Positions 53,006-61,604 of a stretch of DNA of 64,000 bases are shown here, in pieces (positions within the stretch are counted from its first letter, which is position 1; every line of letters begins with the position of its first letter). The notes under the pieces are model-generated. The model was not told the DNA's origin, did not search any database, and saw only the letters and a program-made list of their open reading frames with translations. Source of the stretch: Pseudomonadota bacterium (lineage in GTDB: Bacteria > Pseudomonadota > Alphaproteobacteria > UBA1280 > RI-95); NCBI GenBank assembly GCA_016125375.1, contig WGLU01000007.1:1-64000 (forward strand), read 5' to 3'. Made by a program: the position numbers and the translations under genes.

Positions 53006-54835
53006 TTATTCCACTGTGACCGACTTGGCCAGGTTACGCGGCTGGTCCACATCGGTGCCTTTCATCACGGCCACATGATAGGCCAGCAGTTGAACGGGCA
53101 ACGTGCTCAGAATGGGCTGAACAAATGGATGCGCGTCCGGCAGCACAATCATGCCGCCGTTAACGGTACCTGCCGCGGCAGCACCTTTTTTGTCGGTAAT
53201 CAGGTAGACGCTGCCTTTACGGGCCGCAACTTCCTGCATGTTGGAAACTGTCTTCTCGAACAAGGTATTCCACGGGGCGATGGTGATGACGGGTACGCCT
53301 TCCTCAATCAGGGCAATGGGGCCGTGTTTCATTTCGCCTGCTGCATAACCTTCGGCGTGGATGTACGAGATTTCTTTCAGCTTCAGGGCACCTTCCAGCG
53401 CAATCGGGTATTGGCTGCCGCGGCCCAGATACAGCGCACTGCGGGCGTGCATAATCTGCTCGGCCATTCTTTGCAGGGTACTGTCCATATCCAGTACTGC
53501 TGTCATACGGGCGGGCACTTCGGTCAGGGCATGGATGAGTTCGGCAACTTTCTCGCCACTCAACAGACCTTTCTGGCGACCGGTCTCAATAGCCAGCAGC
53601 GCTAGTACCATCAGCTGTGTCGTAAAGGCTTTGGTGGAAGCCACACCAATTTCCGGGCCTGCCTTGGTTTGCAAAACCGCATGAGATTCACGCGCGATGG
53701 AGCTGCCCGGTACGTTAACGATGCTCAGGATCTGCTGCCCTGCTTTTTTGCAGTATTCCAGCGCAGCGAGTGTATCCGCAGTTTCTCCAGATTGGGAGAT
53801 GAACACGCAGACGCCACCTTTAACCAGCGGGGGCTGACGGTAACGGAATTCGGAGGCGATATCCACGTTCACCGGAATTCCAGCCATTTCTTCCAGCCAG
53901 TATTTGGCGACACAGCCAGCGTAGTAGGAGGTGCCGCAGGCAACGATCGTCACTTGGGTTGCTTTGGACAAATCGATGCTCACGTTGTCGAAGCAGATTT
54001 TGCTGCGGGTCGCGTCCAGATAAGCCGTCAGGGTTTCGCCTGTCACGGTGGGCTGCTCGTGGATTTCTTTCAGCATAAAGTGGCGGTAACCATTCTTGCC
54101 AGCCAGTGCGTCACTCACATCAACCGTTACAACAGGGCGGTTGGCTTTTTTACCATCCAGTGTGTAGACTTCGGCGCCTTTGGTGGTCAGCACGGCTACA
54201 TCATCATTTTCCAAGTAGATGACTTTGTTGGTGAACGGCGCTAATGCCAGCGCGTCAGAGCCCATGTAGGTAGCGCCTTCAGCAAGGCCGACAACCAACG
54301 GGCTGCCACGGCGCGCGGCGATAATCTGGTTTTTATCATCGTTGAACAGGATGCCCAGGGCAAAAGCGCCTTCAACTTCTTTCATTGTTTCAATAACTGC
54401 ATCCAATTTGCCTTTGCCTGCATCCATGTGCTGGCTGATGAGCATGGGCACTGTTTCGGTATCGGTATCAGACTTAAAGCTCGTGCCTTCTTTCATCAGG
54501 CGGGTGCGGAGCTCTTTGTAGTTTTCAATAATCCCGTTATGCACAACGGCGCAGTGCTTGCTCAGGTGCGGGTGTGCGTTGGTTTCATTCGGCTCGCCGT
54601 GGGTAGCCCAGCGGGTGTGACCAATAGCGGCCTTATCGCCATCATGCAGGGGTTTTTGGGTCATTAACTCTTCAAGGGCGGATAGCTTCCCCGCGCGGCG
54701 GCGCAGGTCAATTTGCCCATTTTCCAGTGCAGCAATCCCGGCTGAATCATAGCCACGGTATTCAAGCCGTTTCAGGCCTTCAAGAACCTGATGGGATGGA
54801 TTGTTTGAGCCAATTACACCAATGATGCCACACAT
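53006..54835 (-). CDS. glmS: Glutamine-fructose-6-phosphate aminotransferase GlmS
   Basis: 609 residues from ATG 54835; after Met removal Cys2 (MCGIIGVIG) is the N-terminal nucleophile. Glutaminase domain with HTRWATHGEPNETNAHPH. Two SIS domains with CGTSYYAGCVAKYWLE, SQSGETADTLAAL, and the C-terminal PRNLAKSVTVE. It makes glucosamine-6-phosphate, the first step to UDP-GlcNAc. glmU lies 119 bases upstream on the same strand. No glmS ribozyme or riboswitch is evident upstream. Confidence 0.98.
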   Translation of the reverse strand: MCGIIGVIGSNNPSHQVLEGLKRLEYRGYDSAGIAALENGQIDLRRRAGKLSALEELMTQKPLHDGDKAAIGHTRWATHGEPNETNAHPHLSKHCAVVHNGIIENYKELRTRLMKEGTSFKSDTDTETVPMLISQHMDAGKGKLDAVIETMKEVEGAFALGILFNDDKNQIIAARRGSPLVVGLAEGATYMGSDALALAPFTNKVIYLENDDVAVLTTKGAEVYTLDGKKANRPVVTVDVSDALAGKNGYRHFMLKEIHEQPTVTGETLTAYLDATRSKICFDNVSIDLSKATQVTIVACGTSYYAGCVAKYWLEEMAGIPVNVDIASEFRYRQPPLVKGGVCVFISQSGETADTLAALEYCKKAGQQILSIVNVPGSSIARESHAVLQTKAGPEIGVASTKAFTTQLMVLALLAIETGRQKGLLSGEKVAELIHALTEVPARMTAVLDMDSTLQRMAEQIMHARSALYLGRGSQYPIALEGALKLKEISYIHAEGYAAGEMKHGPIALIEEGVPVITIAPWNTLFEKTVSNMQEVAARKGSVYLITDKKGAAAAGTVNGGMIVLPDAHPFVQPILSTLPVQLLAYHVAVMKGTDVDQPRNLAKSVTVE

Positions 54836-54954
54836 ACTCTGGGGGTACTCCCGTTGTTGTCGTTTCTCGTGTTCATGTCGTGAACAGAGCAGCATTCTAG
54901 CAGCACCGGTGGTGCTGGCAAAGCATTTTATTTAGAGCTAGAAAAGCGGCTGAA

Positions 54955-56358
54955 TTACGCGCCTTTTTTGGCGGGCCGCTTATAACCTGTACGTGTTTTC
55001 TGCTCCGCACGGGTTACGGCCAAAGCCTCTGGTGGCACATCTTTGGTGATGGTAGAACCAGCACCAACTGTTGCGCCTACGCCAATTTTCACCGGCGCAA
55101 CCAACGAGGTGTTCGAACCGATGAAAGCACCATCTGCTATAACCGTCTGATGTTTATTGGCACCGTCATAATTACAGGTAATCGTACCTGCACCGATGTT
55201 AACCTCAACGCCGACAACGGCATCACCAATATATGACAAGTGGTTGACCTTGCTGCCTTTGCCAATTGTGGTTGCCTTTGTTTCCACAAAGTTGCCTACT
55301 TTGGCACCGTTTTCCAGCAGGGTCCCCGGGCGCAGGCGTGCAAACGGGCCTATGCTGCATTTGGCACGCACTTTCACGCCTTCAAGGTGGCAGAAAGCAT
55401 AAATGTGTGTGTCGTCATGGACGGTTGTGTTGCGCAGGTATGAGCTGCCTTCCAGCTCGACGCGTTCGCCCAGCGAGACGTTTTCGAAAAAACGGCAGTT
55501 CGGGCCAATTATGCTGTCACGTCCGATTTGCGTATCAGCAGAAAGATAAGTTGTTGCAGGGTCGATGAAGGTGACACCATCAGCCATCAGTTCCGCACGT
55601 TTGCGCTGTTGGAACAAGTGCTCGGTTGTAGCCAGTTGCGCGCGGGAGTTCACGCCGAGCAGGGCCTCGCCATCATCTACCTTGCACGTGCCGACTTTCA
55701 GGCCGTCCTGAAGAGCAAGCGTGACGATATCCGTCAGGTAATATTCACCTTGGGCATTGTTATTACCTGTTTTACGGAGCAGGTCGTAAATCAGCGGCGC
55801 TGCAACGGCGTAAATGCCTGTGTTGATTTCATCAATCATGCGCTCCTCATCTGTGGCATCTTTATGCTCAACGATTCCCACGAACTGGTTGCCTTTGCGG
55901 CGAATGCGGCCAAGGCCAGTTGGGTCGTCAGCTGTCGTGGTGACAACGGTCACGGCGTTGTCCTTTTCTAGATGTTTTTCTGTCAGCGTGAACAGCAAAT
56001 CGGGTGTAACCAGCGGTACATCGCCGGAGAGAATGAGCAGGTGACCCTCGAAGCCTTTCAGAGCGTCTTCGGTTTGCAGGACGGCATGGCCGGTACCCAG
56101 TTGCTGGGTTTGTTCGGCAGCTTGTACATCGCTGCTGTAAGCAGAGATAAATTCGCGCACCTTGTCAGCACCGTGACCGACAATAACAACCGTATGCGTC
56201 GGGGCCAGCTCGGCGGCGGCATCCAGCACGTGACCAAGCATGGGTTTGCCTGCAACAGGATGCAGAACCTTAGGCATGTCGGACTTCATCCGGGTGCCTT
56301 TGCCACCGGCCATAATGGCGACGGCAAACTGTTCGTTGCTGGCAGATTTTTTGGTCAT
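54955..56358 (-). CDS. glmU: Bifunctional GlmU, UDP-GlcNAc synthesis
   Basis: 467 residues. N-terminal uridyltransferase with AGGKGTRMKSDMPKVLHPV and AGKPMLGHVL, GDVPLVTPDLL (metal Asp), and IDEINTGIYA. C-terminal left-handed beta-helix with acetyltransferase motifs: RLRPGTLLENGAKVGNFVE, NHLSYIGDAVVG, and TCNYDGANKHQTVIADGAFIG. It acetylates glucosamine-1-phosphate and joins UTP. It feeds MurG, MurA/MurB and LpxA/LpxC routes. AAGGA precedes the ATG. Confidence 0.98.
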   Translation of the reverse strand: MTKKSASNEQFAVAIMAGGKGTRMKSDMPKVLHPVAGKPMLGHVLDAAAELAPTHTVVIVGHGADKVREFISAYSSDVQAAEQTQQLGTGHAVLQTEDALKGFEGHLLILSGDVPLVTPDLLFTLTEKHLEKDNAVTVVTTTADDPTGLGRIRRKGNQFVGIVEHKDATDEERMIDEINTGIYAVAAPLIYDLLRKTGNNNAQGEYYLTDIVTLALQDGLKVGTCKVDDGEALLGVNSRAQLATTEHLFQQRKRAELMADGVTFIDPATTYLSADTQIGRDSIIGPNCRFFENVSLGERVELEGSSYLRNTTVHDDTHIYAFCHLEGVKVRAKCSIGPFARLRPGTLLENGAKVGNFVETKATTIGKGSKVNHLSYIGDAVVGVEVNIGAGTITCNYDGANKHQTVIADGAFIGSNTSLVAPVKIGVGATVGAGSTITKDVPPEALAVTRAEQKTRTGYKRPAKKGA

Positions 56359-56436
56359 CGTACGCGGTCCTTCGTTTCTTACAGGCGCGCATTCTAACCC
56401 AACATGGGGAGAGGATAAAGCCGGAAAAACGGCTGT

Positions 56437-56865
56437 TTATCGGGCTGGTTTTTTAACCTGTTCGGTCTGTTGCTTTTCTTTTTGGCTGCTGCGCTGGATT
56501 TTACCTTCCAAATCGCCGTAAAACCAAGCGACACCGAGGAGCTGGGCGAAGAAGAACAGCCACATAGGAATAATAAAGCCCAGCTTGCTGGTTTTATGGT
56601 TGAAAACGCCACGGCCTGCAAAAATGCCCGGAAAACCGCCGACAAGGCCGAGGAGGTGGTAGGTCAGTTCCGGTGTGCGGCGACTGCCGGACTTTGCCGC
56701 CCATTTATCCATGCCGAAACTAAAAAAGGTGACTATATTCAGGCACATAAACCAGATATAGGCGGTGTCGAGCGGCAAGACAGTGTCCAGCAACAGGGTC
56801 ATGGTACCTGCGATAGCGCAATGCAGGACGAACGAGCGTATTTTGACACTATGCAGGAATATCAT
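56437..56865 (-). CDS. DUF1294 membrane protein
   Basis: 142 residues. TM segments at about 12-28, 34-52, 75-90 and 99-116. The family signature NIVTFFSFGMDKWAAKSGSR..PE..L and the GG-FPG-F-G-x-x-F-x-HKT-K-x-F stretch (HKTSKLGF) are present. The C-terminus is a charged tail rich in Lys/Gln. Function unknown; commonly found as a lone or cold-shock-fused gene. It sits 9 bases after the LD-carboxypeptidase on the same strand. Confidence 0.85.
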   Translation of the reverse strand: MIFLHSVKIRSFVLHCAIAGTMTLLLDTVLPLDTAYIWFMCLNIVTFFSFGMDKWAAKSGSRRTPELTYHLLGLVGGFPGIFAGRGVFNHKTSKLGFIIPMWLFFFAQLLGVAWFYGDLEGKIQRSSQKEKQQTEQVKKPAR

Positions 56866-56874
56866 GCCCTTAGT

Positions 56875-57852
56875 TTAGCCTGCGGCACGCGTCTGCGCCA
56901 GCGCTTTACGCACGACGGGCTCGGTCAGGCGCAGGGTCATGGCATCGGGATCGACGCCCAGCTCAACTTCTGCGCCGACGGGCAGGGTGATGATGGTCTT
57001 TCCGTGGCCGCAGGGGACGTTGGTGACGACTGGAATATCCATATCGCCCAGAGCGTCGTGCACCATTTCCTCGATAGAGAAGCCGTAGGGGATGGTGGCG
57101 GGCGGAATGTCGGTAAACTCGCCCACAATCAGACCTTTGATTTTATCCAGCTTGCCCGCACGTTTGAGGTGCAGGATAAAGCGGTCGATGGAATAAAGCG
57201 CCTCGCATTCATCCTCGATGAACAGGATGCAGCCATCGGTATTAAAGTCGGTGGCGGTGCCGATAAGGTGGGACAGCAGGCACAGGTTGCCGCCAACAAG
57301 GCGGCCCGTGGCAGTGCCCGAAATGTACGGGCTGATGGCATGTTCGGCCTTGGTCAGGACCAGCGGCGTCATATCACCGGAGAGTACCCCCTCCCAGTGG
57401 CCCCATGTCAGGGCGTCCGGCTTGGTGGGTCGCAGGTTGTGCAGCATGGGGCCGTGGAAAGTCACCAGCCCCGTTTTTTTGTGAATCCCGTTCAGGAGGG
57501 CGGTTATGTCACTGAAGCCGCAGAAGATTTTCGGGTGACGGGCAATCAGCTCGTAGTCGAGAATATCCAGCAGCCAAAGGCTGCCTGTGCCGCCCTTGGC
57601 GCAGACGATGGCATCAATTTCAGGGTCATGGAACATGTCTTCAATCGCGTCGGCCCGCTGTTCCATGTTACCGGCATACTGGTGGTGCTGGGTCGCGTTT
57701 TGCGGGTGGACATACACCTCGTACCCCATTTTTTGCAGGCGGCTGGCGGTCATGGCCAGTTCGTCAGCGGGCATCCAGCGCCCGGGCGAGACGATACCGA
57801 TGGTGTCGCCTTTTTTCAGAGCGGGGGGGAGGAGTAAAGGTTTAGCGGGCAT
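56875..57852 (-). CDS. ldcA: LD-carboxypeptidase (S66 family)
   Basis: 325 residues from ATG 57852; frames to 58119 are not family sequence. KGDTIGIVSPGRWMP at the N-terminus, CAKGGTGSLWLLDILDYE, and the nucleophile motif CGFSDITALL with catalytic Ser. Late Glu/His pair: LFIEDECEALYSIDR and NVPCGHGKTIITLPVG. It trims the terminal D-Ala of tetrapeptides in cell wall recycling, cytoplasmic. DUF1294 follows after 9 bases. Confidence 0.92.
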   Translation of the reverse strand: MPAKPLLLPPALKKGDTIGIVSPGRWMPADELAMTASRLQKMGYEVYVHPQNATQHHQYAGNMEQRADAIEDMFHDPEIDAIVCAKGGTGSLWLLDILDYELIARHPKIFCGFSDITALLNGIHKKTGLVTFHGPMLHNLRPTKPDALTWGHWEGVLSGDMTPLVLTKAEHAISPYISGTATGRLVGGNLCLLSHLIGTATDFNTDGCILFIEDECEALYSIDRFILHLKRAGKLDKIKGLIVGEFTDIPPATIPYGFSIEEMVHDALGDMDIPVVTNVPCGHGKTIITLPVGAEVELGVDPDAMTLRLTEPVVRKALAQTRAAG

Positions 57853-57924
57853 GGTGTGTACGTCCTTCAAAAGGCTTTTGAGTTTGCCCATTTTACAAAG
57901 CATGGCCGCAGAATCCAAGCAACA

Positions 57925-57952
57925 AAAACCCCCACCGTGCGGTGGGGGTTTT
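57925..57952 (-). terminator. Terminator of the deaminase gene
   Basis: AAAACCCCCACC-GTGC-GGTGGGGGTTTT, just past the minus-strand deaminase stop. Confidence 0.88.
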
Positions 57953-57956
57953 CTCG

Positions 57957-58469
57957 TTACAGGGTGACGGCGCGCACGCGTACGCCGGCCTCGGCCAGCA
58001 TGGTGCTTACGCGCTGGAAGTCGAACTCCCAGCGGCTGCCGCGGCTGCGGTAGCTCTCGGTGAAGGCGTAGTCGAGCACCAGCTCGGCGATGCCCGCATC
58101 GATGATGGCCTGTGCACACTGCATGCAGGGCATGAGCAGGGCATACATGGTGGCCCCGCGCAGGGCGTTGCCGTCACGCGCGGCGTGGCAGACGGCCTTG
58201 CGCTCGGCATGGTTGAGCCAGTCGTACTTGCCCTGGTCGCCGTCGGCATGGGTGGCCGGGGTGGGGCGGCTCGTGCGTTCCGGATGGGCATGCACACCAG
58301 CCGGCAGGCTGTTGTAGCCTTCGGCCAGCACAATGCCGTCGTTGTTGACGACCAACACGCCGAGGGGCGTGTCCTTGTCGTCGCTGTTGTCGGCGGCAAT
58401 GGCGCGGGCGTTCATGAAACAGGCATGGTCGAACGCGCTTGCTTTGGTGGGAGTGTAGAGGGCGGTCAT
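57957..58469 (-). CDS. Deoxycytidylate deaminase-like protein
   Basis: 170 residues. Zinc and catalytic motifs: NHAERKAV (His-Ala-Glu) and PCMQCAQAIID (PCxxC). Residues GVLVVNNDGIVLAEGYNSLP match dCMP deaminase-type N-terminal strand pairs. The length suits dCMP/cytidine-type deaminases; late competence ComEB is similar. It would feed thymidylate synthesis. Start has AAGAGG. Codons end in C/G more than neighbours. Confidence 0.85.
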   Translation of the reverse strand: MTALYTPTKASAFDHACFMNARAIAADNSDDKDTPLGVLVVNNDGIVLAEGYNSLPAGVHAHPERTSRPTPATHADGDQGKYDWLNHAERKAVCHAARDGNALRGATMYALLMPCMQCAQAIIDAGIAELVLDYAFTESYRSRGSRWEFDFQRVSTMLAEAGVRVRAVTL

Positions 58470-58652
58470 ATCGGCCTCTTAGGTCTGAGGGGAAGATAAT
58501 AAAAAAACGGAACAAATGGAAAAAGCGTGCCTATGGATTGTATACAAAGATGCGCCCCAGTCAACCGAAACAAGCAATACCGGTATGTATGGGGTGCGCC
58601 CACCCGCTGCACGCTTGCAAGATTTCAGCTATGCCCCATACTGTTTAGTGTC

Positions 58653-59045
58653 ATGAAGCATATTTTGAACATTCTGATGATCGGCATTCTGGCGATGCTC
58701 CCTGCATGTGCCAGTGCCACGCCGTGCAGAATGGGTGTTGGCAGTTATGCAGCGCCATGTCCGCATGGGCATGAGGTCGCGCATACGTGCCCGCATGGCA
58801 AGGGTGTGCATGGGTGTGACATGCTGACGTCGGACTGTCTGGGTATTGGCAAGGGCACGGTGCCCGTGGTTGCCGATATGTCGTTGCCGCTGAAGGCGGG
58901 ATGCACTGCCGGTTGCTGTCTTCCTACACGTCCTCGCTTACAGGAAGGTGTGCCGGTACGGCGCAGCCATGACCCGCCCCTCATGGGCGCAGTTGGTTTT
59001 TCTTACCCGTCGATTGTTATCCTGACGGGCCGTTTACGTATTTGA
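58653..59045 (+). CDS. Small exported Cys/His-rich protein of the copper operon
   Basis: 130 residues from ATG 58653. Signal peptide (about 1-22, ending ASA). The mature part has many Cys and His: PCRMG, APCPHGHEVAHTCPHGKGV, GCDM, SDCLG, AGCTAGCCLP, arranged in CPHG pairs suited to copper or silver. C-terminal DPPL as in DUF2946-type relatives. It lies 70 bases before copA on the same strand. Probable periplasmic metal binder or sensor; function inferred. Confidence 0.6.
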   Translation: MKHILNILMIGILAMLPACASATPCRMGVGSYAAPCPHGHEVAHTCPHGKGVHGCDMLTSDCLGIGKGTVPVVADMSLPLKAGCTAGCCLPTRPRLQEGVPVRRSHDPPLMGAVGFSYPSIVILTGRLRI

Positions 59046-59115
59046 TCCTGTCGCCGGTATGAAACTTCCCGCTAATACGCGGGTACTTTGTATTGATGAT
59101 GATAAAGGTGACGAC

Positions 59116-60837
59116 ATGAAAACAATCAGTTTAATCAAGGTGGCGGTGCTGCTGCTGGCGGGGGTCCTGCCAACGGTATGCTCTGCTGGTACCTATACGC
59201 TGGAAATTGCCAAGAAAAAGGTCAACCTGACCGGTAAAACCGTAGAGAAGATGGCGATTAACGGGCAAATACCCGGCCCAACGCTTCATTTTAAGGAGGG
59301 GGAGCAGGTCACCATTCATGTGACCAATAAGATGGACGTACCAACCTCTGTCCACTGGCACGGCATGCTGGTTCCGGCAGAGATGGACGGCGTACCGGGT
59401 CTGAACGGGTTCATGGGCATTATGCCGGGTCAAACATTCACCTATACGTACACAGTCCGCCAGAACGGGACGTACTGGTACCATTCCCATTCGCAGCTTC
59501 AGGAACAGGAAGGCCTTTACGGGAGCCTGGTTGTTTCGCCCAAGGGCGAGGATCCGGTCAAAGCCGATCGGGATTACGTGGTTGTCCTGTCCGATTTTAC
59601 CGATGAGTCGGGGGATGATGTCCTTGGCCATCTGAAGGCGGACGCCGGCTACTACAACTATGCCAAGCGCACACTGGCGGACTTTTTCCACGATGTGCGT
59701 AAAAAGGGCTGGTCGGCAGCATGGGCAGACCGCAAGGCATGGGGGCAGATGCGTATGGACCCGACCGATATTGCCGATGTGAGCGGATATACGTTCCTGA
59801 TGAACGGCAAAACGCCGGACCAGAACTGGACAGGTATTTTTAAACCGGGTGAGCGGGTGCGCCTGCGGTTTATCAATGCATCCGCCATGTCGTTTTACGA
59901 TGTGTGGATACCGGGCCTGAAAATGCAGGTGGTACAGGCTGATGGCCGTGGTGTTGAACCGGTACAGGTGGATGAGTTCCGGTTTGGTGTGGCAGAAACA
60001 TACGATGTGATTGTTCAGCCGCAAGAAGAGGCGGCTTACACCATTGCCGCCGAATCGGTAGACCGCAGCGGCTTTGCCATCGGCACACTGGCCCCCCGCG
60101 AAGGGATGCATGGTCCGCAACCGGAGGCCCGTCCCCGTACGCTGCTGACGATGGCCGACATGGGCATGACGCACGACATGGATGGCATGGACATGGCGGG
60201 TATGGACATGGCGGGTATGGAAGGTATGGGCGGCATGCATGATATGCACCATATGCACGGCATGCACCATGCCATGCCGGCGCAAAAAGCGGATGATGTG
60301 GCAAGAGGGTGGGCGGACGCCTCTACCCCACAGGGGCACAAGGCCCTGAGCTACGCCGATCTGCGCTCACTGGAGCCGCAAAGCGACGTGCGTCCACCTG
60401 AAAGGGAGATCCTCGTCACGCTGGGCGGCAATATGGAGCGGTATGTGTGGACCATCAATGGCGAGAAGTTCGAGAAAATCGGCCCCATTGAGCTCAAATA
60501 CGGCGAACGAGTGCGGCTGAAGTTTGTGAACGAAACCATGATGGCGCACCCCATGCACCTGCACGGTATGTTTGTTCAGCTGGAGAACGGCCAACCGGCA
60601 GGCAGGCTGCCGGATAAACATACGATTATCGTACCGCCGGGGCAGTCGTACTCGGTCCTGTTGACGGCCGACGAACCCGGTGAGTGGGCCTTCCACTGCC
60701 ATCTGCTCTATCACATGGCCTCAGGCATGATGACGAAAGCCGTGGTTGCAAGACTCTCTGAGGATGCGGTGCCCGAAAAACTGAGGAAAAAGGTCAAGAA
60801 AACCGAAGCCGGGGAGGGACATAGCCATGCGCATTAA
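59116..60837 (+). CDS. copA: Periplasmic multicopper oxidase CopA
   Basis: 573 residues from ATG 59116; the extra in-frame start at 59059 is unlikely. Signal peptide (about 1-25). Three cupredoxin domains with copper ligands HWHG, HSHSQLQEQEGLYG, HPMHLHG and HCHLLYHM. A Met-rich loop (MDMAGMDMAGMEGMGGM, about residues 355-385) is typical of the CopA/PcoA type. It oxidises or binds Cu(I) in the periplasm. copB starts 11 bases before the copA stop. This CopA is not the P-type ATPase of the same name. Confidence 0.95.
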   Translation: MKTISLIKVAVLLLAGVLPTVCSAGTYTLEIAKKKVNLTGKTVEKMAINGQIPGPTLHFKEGEQVTIHVTNKMDVPTSVHWHGMLVPAEMDGVPGLNGFMGIMPGQTFTYTYTVRQNGTYWYHSHSQLQEQEGLYGSLVVSPKGEDPVKADRDYVVVLSDFTDESGDDVLGHLKADAGYYNYAKRTLADFFHDVRKKGWSAAWADRKAWGQMRMDPTDIADVSGYTFLMNGKTPDQNWTGIFKPGERVRLRFINASAMSFYDVWIPGLKMQVVQADGRGVEPVQVDEFRFGVAETYDVIVQPQEEAAYTIAAESVDRSGFAIGTLAPREGMHGPQPEARPRTLLTMADMGMTHDMDGMDMAGMDMAGMEGMGGMHDMHHMHGMHHAMPAQKADDVARGWADASTPQGHKALSYADLRSLEPQSDVRPPEREILVTLGGNMERYVWTINGEKFEKIGPIELKYGERVRLKFVNETMMAHPMHLHGMFVQLENGQPAGRLPDKHTIIVPPGQSYSVLLTADEPGEWAFHCHLLYHMASGMMTKAVVARLSEDAVPEKLRKKVKKTEAGEGHSHAH

Positions 60838-61549
60838 TGTGAAGCATATCGCGTTGCTTGTTGCTGCTCTTGTTGCCGCCGCGCCTGCAAGGGCAGCGGA
60901 TGCGGACATGCCTAAACACGGTGAAAGTGGCGTGTTCCACGCGGCTACAGCGGATATAGACATCACACACGGCCGCGAAGGGAACCTCAAAACATGGGAC
61001 GCGGATGGCTGGATTGGCGGCGATGTGAACCGCCTCTGGTTGGCAAGCGAGGGGGACGTGGTCGACAGTAAGGCCACAAAAGCTGAGCTGTGGGCCATGT
61101 ACGGACGGAATGTCAGCCCGTTCTGGGACGCACAGTTAGGGGTCAGGCATGATTTTGCCCCCCGCGACACAACCTACCTTGTTGCAGGGCTGGAGGGGAT
61201 GGCACCCTACTTTTTTGAAACAAGGGTCCACCTTTTTGTGAGCGAGGAGGGTGACATCAGCGCCCGCGTCAAACAAGAGCTGGATTTACCGGTTACGCAG
61301 CGGTTGATTACACAGCCGCATCTGGAGCTGAACCTGTTTGCTCAGGATGTACCCGAGCTTGAAAAGGCGGCGGGTTTGGCCGAGGCGGAAGTGGGGTTGC
61401 AAACCCGCTACGAAATTACCCGTGAGTTTGCCCCGTATCTGGACATCAACTACACCCGCAAAGTTGGGGAAAATGCGGGCTTGGCACACCGTCATCAGGA
61501 GCCTGCGGACGACCTGACCTTGCGGTTGGGCATCCGGCTAAAGTTTTAA
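60827..61549 (+). CDS. copB: Outer-membrane copper resistance protein CopB
   Basis: 240 residues. Signal peptide (about 1-20). The mature part has the CopB/PcoB family sequence: WDADGWIGGDVNRLWLASEGD, LGVRHDFAPRDTTYLVAGLEGMAPYFFETRV, and ISARVKQELDLPVTQRLITQP. It lacks the Met/His-rich N-terminal region of Pseudomonas CopB. It forms a barrel and works with CopA. Starts inside the copA end (11-base overlap). Confidence 0.92.
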   Translation: MRINVKHIALLVAALVAAAPARAADADMPKHGESGVFHAATADIDITHGREGNLKTWDADGWIGGDVNRLWLASEGDVVDSKATKAELWAMYGRNVSPFWDAQLGVRHDFAPRDTTYLVAGLEGMAPYFFETRVHLFVSEEGDISARVKQELDLPVTQRLITQPHLELNLFAQDVPELEKAAGLAEAEVGLQTRYEITREFAPYLDINYTRKVGENAGLAHRHQEPADDLTLRLGIRLKF

Positions 61550-61558
61550 GAGGAGATG

Positions 61559-61588
61559 AAAAAACCGCCCTTAGCAGGGCGGTTTTTT
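61559..61588. terminator. Bidirectional terminator
   Basis: AAAAAACCGCCCT-TAGC-AGGGCGGTTTTTT between convergent copB and putA. Confidence 0.92.
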
Positions 61589-61604
61589 ATGCAGTATCAG
61601 CAGG

